From the NCBI RefSeq assembly GCF_017299535.1, contig NZ_CP071238.1, forward strand, positions 2,604,001 to 2,668,000: DNA of 64,000 nucleotides, given 5' to 3'. Every line of letters starts with the position of its first letter. The stretch's first letter is position 1. This DNA is from Serratia marcescens subsp. marcescens ATCC 13880. GTDB lineage: Bacteria; Pseudomonadota; Gammaproteobacteria; Enterobacterales; Enterobacteriaceae. The position numbers and the translations under genes were made by a program. Below, in pieces: positions 27,346-33,740 of this stretch. The notes beneath the pieces were generated by a model. It made no database searches and had not been told where the DNA came from. It saw nothing but the letters and a program-made list of their open reading frames with translations.

Positions 27346-29073
27346 AGCACATTACTGTCTGCACAATCTGTCGGTTACGACAACGCGTTCGGCGTCCTGC
27401 TGAGCGAGATATCCTTCAGCCTGAAAAAAGGCGACCGCATCGGTTTGATCGGCGATAACGGCTGCGGCAAAAGCACCCTGCTGCAAATCCTCAGCGGCGC
27501 CCTGCCTGCGCACACCGGAACAGTGACATTGTCACATCATTGTCTGATGGCGCGCATCGAACAGCACCTGCCGCCTGAACTGCACGCCTGCTCCCTGCTG
27601 GATGCCGTGCTGGCGCAGTTGCCTGCGGGCCAACACCTCAGCGAGCGCTGGCGCTGCGAAGCCTTACTGGTGGAGCTGGGATTTGAATCAGAGAGCTGGA
27701 TATTGACCGCCGGCACCCTCAGCGGCGGCCAGCATACGCGGCTGTTGTTGGCGCGTGCGCTGATCCGCCAGCCCGACCTGCTGCTGCTCGACGAACCCAG
27801 CAACCACCTGGACCTGCCCACACTGCTGTGGCTGGAACAGTTCTTGCGAAGCTGGAACGGCAGTTTCGTGTTGGTGTCACACGACCGCTATCTGCTCGAT
27901 CAGGTGACCAACTGCACCTGGATCCTGCGCGACAAAACGCTGCAGTTCTTCCGTTTGCCCTGCTCTGCGGCGCGCACCGCGCTGGCGGAACAGGACGCCG
28001 CGGACGAACAGCGGCGCCACGCCGAGCAAAAAGAGATCGACCGGGTGGAAAAAAGCGCTAAACGGCTGGCGGTCTGGGGCAAGGTCTACGACAACGAAGA
28101 TCTGGCGCGCAAGGCCAAGCAAATGGAAAAGCGCGTCGATCGGTTGAAGGAAGAACAGACCACCCTGACCGCCGGCAGCCCGTGGCGGCTGCGGCTGCAG
28201 GGAGAAGCGCTGGACGCCGATCGCCTGCTGGCGCTGCCGCACTGGGCGGTGCGCCCGGCGCCGGATGCGCCGGTGCTGTTCAACCTCGAACATCTGCGCG
28301 TGAAAAGCGGCGATCGCATCGCCATCGTTGGGCGCAACGGCTGCGGCAAATCGTCGCTGCTGCGTCTGCTGTGGCGCGAGTATCAGCAACAAACGCAGCG
28401 CCCGGCGCTGTTCCATCCGCGGGTGCGCATCGGCTATTACGATCAGAGCCTGCAGCAGCTGCGCGATGAAGACACGTTGAGCGAAGCGCTGGCGCAGTTC
28501 GCGCCGCTGACCGAGGAACAGCGGAAAATGGCGCTGATCGGCGCCGGGTTCCCTTACCTGCGCCACCATCAGCAGATCCGTTCGCTGAGCGGCGGCGAGC
28601 GTTCGCGGCTGCTGTTTGTCGGCCTAACGCTGGCCAACCATTCGTTGCTGCTGCTGGACGAGCCCACCAACCACCTGGATATGGCCGGCAAAGAGGAGCT
28701 GGCGGAAACGTTGCGTCAGTTCCCCGGCGCCGTCATGCTGGTCACCCACGATCGGATGCTGATCGAACAGAGCTGCAACCGCTTTTTGCTGATCGACCAG
28801 CAAAAATTGGAGGAGTGGCACGATCTGGCGCCGGTGTATCAGCGCCTGGCGGGCGAAACGCCGGCTCTGCCGACGGCGGGCAAGGCCGATGCAGATACTC
28901 CGACGCCGGACGAGCGATTGGAAGGCGAAGAAGCGCTGTTGACCGCCCTGTTTGCCCTCGAAAGCAAACTGGAGGCCGATCTGGCGCGCAAGCCGAAGCA
29001 CCAGAAACCGGAGCTTCAGGCGCGCTGGTGCCGCGAGATTGCCGACATCACCGCCCGGTTGAATCTGGGCTAA
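27343..29073 (+). CDS. ABC-F family ATPase
   Basis: Protein of 576 residues with two fused ABC ATPase domains and no membrane part. First Walker A is GDNGCGKST (37-45), the second GRNGCGKSS (about 324), each with LSGG signature and LLLLDEPSNHLD / LLLLDEPTNHLD Walker B; a charged linker (about 230-265) joins them. ABC-F proteins act at the ribosomal E site, some as translation factors (EttA, Uup, YbiT, YheS) and some as antibiotic resistance factors. It does not look like any of the four E. coli paralogues. The leader peptide and start-codon hairpin upstream suggest induction by ribosome stalling, so a resistance or stress role is possible. Confidence 0.9.
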   Translation: MSTLLSAQSVGYDNAFGVLLSEISFSLKKGDRIGLIGDNGCGKSTLLQILSGALPAHTGTVTLSHHCLMARIEQHLPPELHACSLLDAVLAQLPAGQHLSERWRCEALLVELGFESESWILTAGTLSGGQHTRLLLARALIRQPDLLLLDEPSNHLDLPTLLWLEQFLRSWNGSFVLVSHDRYLLDQVTNCTWILRDKTLQFFRLPCSAARTALAEQDAADEQRRHAEQKEIDRVEKSAKRLAVWGKVYDNEDLARKAKQMEKRVDRLKEEQTTLTAGSPWRLRLQGEALDADRLLALPHWAVRPAPDAPVLFNLEHLRVKSGDRIAIVGRNGCGKSSLLRLLWREYQQQTQRPALFHPRVRIGYYDQSLQQLRDEDTLSEALAQFAPLTEEQRKMALIGAGFPYLRHHQQIRSLSGGERSRLLFVGLTLANHSLLLLDEPTNHLDMAGKEELAETLRQFPGAVMLVTHDRMLIEQSCNRFLLIDQQKLEEWHDLAPVYQRLAGETPALPTAGKADADTPTPDERLEGEEALLTALFALESKLEADLARKPKHQKPELQARWCREIADITARLNLG

Positions 29074-29079
29074 CCTTGA

Positions 29080-29107
29080 CAGGCCGCCATCCGGCGGCCT
29101 GTTTTTT
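29080..29107 (+). terminator. Terminator after the ABC-F gene
   Basis: CAGGCCGCC / GGCGGCCTG, nine bp with a four-base loop, then six T residues. Confidence 0.9.
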
Positions 29108-29120
29108 GACGGAGTGCGAC

Positions 29121-29561
29121 ATGGCATTTTCCCTTGAGCAAGCCTCGCTCGCGCAGCGGCCGCTGCTAGCGGCCATGCTGTCCGATTGCCTTCACGAGCT
29201 GGGCGTCGATGGGGATTACCCCTATTTGCCGCTCTACTGGCGCGAGGCCGGCCGCTACCCCTATTTGATGTTGAGCGATCGGCAAACGGCCGGGTTCGCG
29301 TTGGTCAGGCGTCTCGATAGCGCCACCGTCGAAATGGCGGAGTTCTACATCAAGCCCGAATGGCGACGCAACGGGATGGGGCAACGGGCTGCCCGCGCCT
29401 TGTTCGCGCGGCATCCCGGCGGTTGGTCGCTGTCAGTCAGCCAGGATAATCCGCGCGGGCTGGCGTTTTGGCGCTCGGTAATACCGGCCGGGGCCAAGAC
29501 CGAACCGCTTTCAGCCCACGACGCCCTGATACTGCTACGTTTTTATTATCCGCCGCGCTGA
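29121..29561 (+). CDS. GNAT family acetyltransferase
   Basis: Protein of 146 residues with a GNAT fold: the acetyl-CoA pyrophosphate loop is in PEWRRNGMGQRAARALF and the C-terminal beta strands in LSVSQDNPRGLAFWRSV. Such enzymes acetylate amines of small molecules or proteins; nothing here fixes the acceptor. The start at 29121 has CGGAG nine bases upstream and lies after the ABC-F terminator, so it is its own unit. Confidence 0.85.
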   Translation: MAFSLEQASLAQRPLLAAMLSDCLHELGVDGDYPYLPLYWREAGRYPYLMLSDRQTAGFALVRRLDSATVEMAEFYIKPEWRRNGMGQRAARALFARHPGGWSLSVSQDNPRGLAFWRSVIPAGAKTEPLSAHDALILLRFYYPPR

Positions 29562-29627
29562 ACGACACATTACGTTCATTCTTTTATGGCAGAGTAAATC
29601 GATTCGTTCTTTGTTATCGAGCCTGCC

Positions 29628-30473
29628 ATGACGTTACTTTCCCCACGGGACATCGAGGCGCGCTACCGCTTCGCGCGTGAGATCGCCCGCGCCGCCGCCG
29701 ATCTCGCTTTCAGCTTTTATCAACGGCGGCAAAGCCTGGCGGTTGAGTTTAAACAGGGGCTGCAGGATGTGGTCAGCGAAGCCGACCGCCGCGTCGAGGC
29801 GCTGATCCGCCGCATGATCAACCGCCGGTTTCCCCTGGACGGATTTCTCGGCGAAGAAAGCGGCGGCAGCGGCGAAAACGCCGCCTGCATTTGGGTCGTC
29901 GATCCGATTGACGGCACCGCCTGCTTCCTGAACGGGTTGCATACCTGGTGCATCGCGATAGGCGTGGTGATCGACGGCGAGCCGACGATCGGCGTGGTCT
30001 ACGATCCCAACCACCGCGAGATGTTCTGCGCCTGTCGCGGCAAAGGCGCTTTCCTGAACGGGGAACCGATCGGCGTGCATGCCGGGCGCAGCGTCGCGGA
30101 TGGCGTGATGGGCGTCGGGATTTCACCGCGCGCTTCGGCGGAGGAATTCAGCGGCTTTCTCTGTCGCCTGCTGCAGGCGGGAGGAATGTTTGTGCGCAGC
30201 GGCTCCGGCGCGCTGATGACCGCCCAGGTGGCCGCCGGTCGGCTGCTGGGCTATTACGAACCGCACATGAACGCCTGGGACAGCCTGCCAGGACTTGTGC
30301 TGACGCGCGAAGCCGGCGGCATGGCGAATGACTTTATGCACAATGACGGGCTGCGGCGCGGCAACCCGCTGCTGCTGGCCAACGCGGCGCTCTATCCGCA
30401 GTTGGCCGAGCTGATTCAGACGCCGGGCTTGATCGGCTCGACGTGCCCTATCGCGCGCGTAATGGCCGGATAA
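29628..30473 (+). CDS. Inositol monophosphatase family phosphatase
   Basis: Lithium-sensitive-type phosphatase fold of 281 residues. The metal-binding motifs are present: GEES (about residue 75), WVVDPIDGT (about 88-96) and the C-terminal NAWDSLPG. Family members hydrolyse inositol phosphates, histidinol phosphate, adenosine 3',5'-bisphosphate or sugar phosphates. It is not SuhB or CysQ by its context; the substrate is open. Its last 58 bp overlap, on the opposite strand, the end of the CDF transporter gene. Confidence 0.87.
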   Translation: MTLLSPRDIEARYRFAREIARAAADLAFSFYQRRQSLAVEFKQGLQDVVSEADRRVEALIRRMINRRFPLDGFLGEESGGSGENAACIWVVDPIDGTACFLNGLHTWCIAIGVVIDGEPTIGVVYDPNHREMFCACRGKGAFLNGEPIGVHAGRSVADGVMGVGISPRASAEEFSGFLCRLLQAGGMFVRSGSGALMTAQVAAGRLLGYYEPHMNAWDSLPGLVLTREAGGMANDFMHNDGLRRGNPLLLANAALYPQLAELIQTPGLIGSTCPIARVMAG

Positions 30474-31804
30474 AGCGCGCGCAGCCGCCGTTCAATCAGA
30501 TCGACCGCATCGTGCGCGGCGGCGATGGTCACCGCCGGCGAGACCCGGCAGTGGAAGTTAACGATGATGCCGCCGTCGGTCTTGCGCGCGCGGATGTTAT
30601 GGACGTCTTGCACCATCTCCCCCTGCTCCAGCGCCGACTGCAGTATCCGCCGAATATCGGCCAGCTCCGCCGCATCGACATCCTCGCTGGCCAGCCAATG
30701 CGGCGTCTGGGGCTCCAGATGCGTCTCTATTTCAGTGTTTTCGCCGATCGCCTGGCGCAGGATCCCTTCTATTTCCGTGGCGATGTCATGCGCCTGCGCC
30801 ACGCTGGCGTGGGCCGGCACCGCCAAATCCATGCCGATCGCCATACGCGTCGGCAACTGCTGCAGGGTCACATTCTGCACCTGCGCGCCGTGGTTGGCGG
30901 CGATCGCCCGAATGCGCGTCGCCATGTCTTCGTCGCTGCGGGTCTGCGGCACCGCGATGACGGTGAATTCCGCCCTGGCGTACTGCTCCCGCAGCCGTTC
31001 GACGATCTCTCGCTTCAGCGCATCGATGCGCTCCAGCGGCAAGGTGCGGCACACCGCCACCGTGATCTCGACAAACAGCACCGCGCCGGCGTTGCGAATG
31101 CGCACGCTGTCGCAAGCCAGCACCGCCGGGAAGCTGTCCAGCGTGGCGCGAATGTCTTCGGTCGTCCCGGCCGGCGCAGCGTCCATCAGCGAGTCGAAAG
31201 AGCGCTTACCCAATTTAATCGCCGCGATGAAGATAAAACCGGCGACGATCAGCGCCGCGATGGCGTCCGCACGGCCAAAACCCAGCAGCACAAACACCAT
31301 GCCCAGTAGCACCACGCCGGACGAAAGCATGTCGGAGAAGAAATGCAGCGCATCCGCTTCCAGCGCCGCGCTGTCGGTCGCTTTAGCGACGCGGTTGAGC
31401 GCCCGCACGCGGAAGAAATCGACGCAGATGGAGATCAGCAGCACCGCGATCACCACCGGCGCCGCGACGATCTCATGCGGTTGCCCGAGCAGGCTGCCGC
31501 CCGCCTCATAGACAATCCAACCGGCGGCAGCCAACAACAGCAGCACCTCGAACAGCGCCGCCAGGTTTTCCACCTTGCCGTGGCCGAAGTGGTGATCGTC
31601 ATCGGCGGGCTTATCGCTGATGCGCACCGCCAGCCAGGTAATGCTGGTGGCGATAAAATCGGTAAAAGAGTGGATCCCTTCGGATATCAGGCCAATACTG
31701 CCGGTGAAAATGCCGGCGACGAATTTGCCCGTAGCCAGCAACCCGCTGGCGATCATCGAGTTTCTGGCTACGGCCTGCTTTTCATTTTGCATGATGCTGC
31801 TCAC
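30416..31804 (-). CDS. CDF cation transporter with extended cytosolic tail
   Basis: Cation diffusion facilitator of 462 residues. Six helices carry the paired metal sites HSFTD (helix 2) and HFFSD (helix 5). The tail is unusually long: three segments resemble the CDF regulatory domain (VRIRNAGAVLFVEITVAV, MAIGMDLAVPAHASV and IIVNFHCRVSP), against one in most members. CDF proteins export Zn2+, Mn2+, Fe2+ or Co2+ for protons. It follows the 59-residue membrane protein by 14 bp and probably belongs to the mgtE transcript. The start is GTG at 31804 or ATG at 31792. Confidence 0.88.
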   Translation of the reverse strand: MSSIMQNEKQAVARNSMIASGLLATGKFVAGIFTGSIGLISEGIHSFTDFIATSITWLAVRISDKPADDDHHFGHGKVENLAALFEVLLLLAAAGWIVYEAGGSLLGQPHEIVAAPVVIAVLLISICVDFFRVRALNRVAKATDSAALEADALHFFSDMLSSGVVLLGMVFVLLGFGRADAIAALIVAGFIFIAAIKLGKRSFDSLMDAAPAGTTEDIRATLDSFPAVLACDSVRIRNAGAVLFVEITVAVCRTLPLERIDALKREIVERLREQYARAEFTVIAVPQTRSDEDMATRIRAIAANHGAQVQNVTLQQLPTRMAIGMDLAVPAHASVAQAHDIATEIEGILRQAIGENTEIETHLEPQTPHWLASEDVDAAELADIRRILQSALEQGEMVQDVHNIRARKTDGGIIVNFHCRVSPAVTIAAAHDAVDLIERRLRALYPAITRAIGHVEPIKPGV

Positions 31805-31818
31805 ATTCGGACGGTGAT

Positions 31819-31998
31819 TTATTTTTTTACTTTAGAGGATAATTGCCAGACAAAGGCGATCAGCAGCATACTGCCAGAGAATGTCAGCATGAGGCTAGTA
31901 AGAAAATTGGATTTTCCGGTGGAATAAAAATAAATCTCATTAACGCCCACCGAGATCATTAAAATGGCGTAGAGCAATCCCAGAATAAGAATCGTCAT
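31819..31998 (-). CDS. 59-residue two-helix membrane protein
   Basis: Short protein with two hydrophobic helices (MTILILGLLYAILMISVGV and LTSLMLTFSGSMLLIAFVW) around a polar loop with FYSTGKSN, ending in a basic KVKK. GGGAG nine bases upstream supports the ATG at 31998. It sits between the mgtS homologue and the CDF gene with tight spacing on the CDF side, so it is probably a small accessory subunit or regulator in magnesium or metal transport. I do not recognise a family. Confidence 0.65.
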   Translation of the reverse strand: MTILILGLLYAILMISVGVNEIYFYSTGKSNFLTSLMLTFSGSMLLIAFVWQLSSKVKK

Positions 31999-32043
31999 TA
32001 TTATCAACTCCCGTTTTAGGCTGCGCGTTCAGCGCGCCGCTAA

Positions 32044-32079
32044 ATCCTCCCCATAATAAATAGCGATCGCGGGGAGGAT
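32044..32079 (-). repeat. Nine-bp inverted repeat between mgtS and the 59-residue gene
   Basis: ATCCTCCCC (32044-32052) and GGGGAGGAT (32071-32079) form a perfect stem with an 18-base loop in the RNA of the mgtE unit. A second small stem (GCGCG/CGCGC, 32023-32037) lies closer to the next gene. Without a T tract it is more likely an RNA-processing or stability element than a terminator. Confidence 0.45.
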
Positions 32080-32105
32080 GCATCTAGGCGGATCTTTAGC
32101 GTTCA

Positions 32106-32198
32106 TCAATCATCCCATTTGGTGCTCATATAGGCCGCCAACAGGCCCAGCGAGCTGATCATTGCCAGGAATCCCATAAAAATAGTCATGTTTCCCAT
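32106..32198 (-). CDS. mgtS: MgtS homologue, 30-residue membrane protein
   Basis: Thirty codons encode a single membrane helix: GNMTIFMGFLAMI, then SSLGLLAAYMSTKWDD. E. coli MgtS (31 residues, GNMNVFMAVLGI..., ...LAAYFSHKWDD as I recall it) matches at the GNM start, the LAAY centre and the KWDD end. E. coli MgtS protects the MgtA Mg2+ pump from FtsH and restrains the PitA phosphate symporter, raising cell Mg2+. GAGGA seven bases before the ATG supports translation. Here it lies downstream of mgtE and the M-box, so low Mg2+ should induce it. It is too short for routine gene callers. Confidence 0.85.
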   Translation of the reverse strand: MGNMTIFMGFLAMISSLGLLAAYMSTKWDD

Positions 32199-32213
32199 TA
32201 TTTTGTCCTCAGG

Positions 32214-32270
32214 TTAAATGTTATCGATAAAAGCCCCTTGCGTTAAATATCGGGGTTGGTCGGCGTCCAT
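32214..32270 (-). CDS. Mini-ORF between mgtE and mgtS
   Basis: Eighteen codons read MDADQPRYLTQGAFIDNI. GAGGAGG lies 12 bases before the ATG, rather far; an in-frame GTG at 32300 would give 28 residues beginning MTNLRRTLKT. The stop is 15 bases before the mgtS ATG, close enough for coupling. It could be a real small protein, a leader setting mgtS translation, or chance. Unrecognised. Confidence 0.4.
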   Translation of the reverse strand: MDADQPRYLTQGAFIDNI

Positions 32271-32327
32271 GGTTTTTAACGTCCTCCTCAGGTTTGTCAC
32301 ATTCCCGCCCTTTACGGGCGGAGCGGT

Positions 32328-33350
32328 TTAAATACCCAAAACGTGCTGGGCGATTTTGAAATAAATAATCAGGCCGGTGCCATCGATAAAGGTGGCGATA
32401 AACGGCGCCGACACCACGGCAGGATCGATGCCGAGCCGTTTCAGCAGCATCGGAATGATCGATGAAACAATGGCGCTCCACACGGTGATCGCCACCAGCG
32501 ACAGGCTGACGACCAGCGTCACCTCCATGCCGACGCCCATGATCCAGGCGCGCACCCAGGCCGCCAGGCCAATGGTGACGGCGATCAGCAGCGAGGTCGT
32601 GACCTCCTTGCGGATCACCGCGCCCAGATTGCGCAGGCTGACCTCGCCCAGCGCCATGGCGCGCACCAGCGTCGAGGTGATCTGGGTGCCGCTGTTGCCG
32701 CCGGTGCCGATCAGCAGCGGGATGAAGAACGCCAGCGCAATCGCCGCTTCGAGTTGATCTTCAAACGCTTTCAGCACGTTGCCGGTGTAAGCTTCGGCGA
32801 CGAACAACATCAGCAACCACACCGAGCGTTTGCGCCACAGCGCCCACGGGCTGGTCTCCAGATAAGGCTTGTCCAGCGGCAGGCTCGCGCCCTGACGCTG
32901 CGCGTCTTCGGTGTTTTCATCTTCGACCAGCCGAGCGATCTCGCGCTCGCCCAGTACGCCGACCAGCGTGTTGTTGGCCACCACCGGCACCACGTCCAGC
33001 CCCCCTTTGCCCAGCAGATGCGCCACGTCGTTGCGGTCATCGTCGGGTGAAACCTGGAAATAGCTGTAATCCATCATCACGCCGACGGCTTTATCCTGTT
33101 CTTCGCACTGCAACAGTTTTTTCACCGACAGTGTGCCGCGCAGATGATAATCGTCCGCGGTAATAAAGACCCGGGTAGGAATTTCGTCCGTTTTGAGCTG
33201 TGAAAGTAAATATTCCCGGGCATGATTGACCGTCATCGTCGCGGGAACGGTAATAAAATCGGCGTTCATATAACCGGCGACCGAAGTTTCATCGAGAGTT
33301 TCAGTCGCGTTCAGCGCCGGAGAAGAAGAGTATTGATGTGACTTGATCAT
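32328..33350 (-). CDS. mgtE: MgtE-type magnesium transporter, short form
   Basis: Magnesium channel of 340 residues: two CBS motifs (about 28-150, e.g. VAGYMNADFITVPATMTV and LLGKGGLDVVPVVANNTLVG) followed by five membrane helices with the ion-path motif GTGGNSGTQITST. Typical MgtE proteins are about 450 residues and begin with a superhelical N domain that gates the channel by Mg2+; that domain is missing. The ATG at 33350 has AGGGA eight bases upstream; the frame continues 20 codons upstream into the leader. An M-box riboswitch precedes it, giving induction when Mg2+ is scarce. Confidence 0.92.
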   Translation of the reverse strand: MIKSHQYSSSPALNATETLDETSVAGYMNADFITVPATMTVNHAREYLLSQLKTDEIPTRVFITADDYHLRGTLSVKKLLQCEEQDKAVGVMMDYSYFQVSPDDDRNDVAHLLGKGGLDVVPVVANNTLVGVLGEREIARLVEDENTEDAQRQGASLPLDKPYLETSPWALWRKRSVWLLMLFVAEAYTGNVLKAFEDQLEAAIALAFFIPLLIGTGGNSGTQITSTLVRAMALGEVSLRNLGAVIRKEVTTSLLIAVTIGLAAWVRAWIMGVGMEVTLVVSLSLVAITVWSAIVSSIIPMLLKRLGIDPAVVSAPFIATFIDGTGLIIYFKIAQHVLGI

Positions 33351-33358
33351 TTTGTCAG

Positions 33359-33400
33359 TCCCTATTTCTGTTGTGAACTTCAACAGCGAATCGCATAGGG
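33359..33400 (-). promoter_or_regulatory. Ribosome-site sequestering hairpin before mgtE
   Basis: In the transcript CCCUAU (33400-33395) can pair with AUAGGG (33365-33360), whose AGGGA is the mgtE ribosome site; a second stem (CUGUUG/CAACAG) stacks inside. This could be the expression platform through which the M-box controls translation. Confidence 0.55.
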
Positions 33401-33428
33401 GCGTAACCACAGAGGGAGTGCAGACTGC

Positions 33429-33597
33429 CTATCTCCGCGTCCAGGTTTTAGCACTATACAACGTATCCGAGCTGTTGCTCGGAAGTTACTTTGGGCTGAA
33501 CCTTAATCCGATAAAGCCTGTCTTAACCTTGGGCATCTCTCGATGTCGTCAGATCAGTAACCTGTGTTTGTATAGGAGCCTCGCCAAACGAGATACT
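33429..33597 (-). ncRNA. M-box (ykoK) magnesium riboswitch
   Basis: The roughly 170-base leader has the conserved M-box elements in order: P1 5' strand UAUCUC (33595-33590), GGCGAGGCUCCUAUAC close after it, GAUGCCC, and near the 3' end UAUAGUGCUAAAACC, then P1 3' strand GAGAUA (33435-33430). These match the B. subtilis mgtE (ykoK) leader motif GGUGAGGCUCCUGUA...AUACAGUGCUAAAGCU. M-boxes fold around several Mg2+ ions and shut off transporter expression when Mg2+ is plentiful. Position directly upstream of mgtE agrees. A covariance-model search against Rfam RF00380 would settle it. Confidence 0.85.
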
Positions 33598-33616
33598 GCA
33601 TATAAACTACCGGCGC

Positions 33617-33622
33617 AGTATA
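33617..33622 (-). promoter_or_regulatory. -10 element of the mgtE leader
   Basis: TATACT on the minus strand, about 20 bases upstream of the M-box 5' end; the -35 is weak. Confidence 0.4.
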
Positions 33623-33708
33623 GGCGTTGTTTTATCCGGCGGGAAGAAAAGATTGCCCGTCGTTTATGGAGTATTTAGGATAATGTTATTAAACGGACAT
33701 TTATAAAA

Positions 33709-33730
33709 ACGGCTGATATAAATCAGCCGT
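33709..33730. terminator. Terminator of the OppA-type gene
   Basis: ACGGCTGAT / ATCAGCCGT stem with a four-base loop, T-rich on both sides (TTTTTATAA in the minus-strand direction). It isolates the binding-protein gene from the mgtE leader. Confidence 0.85.
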
Positions 33731-33740
33731 CTTTTATTTT

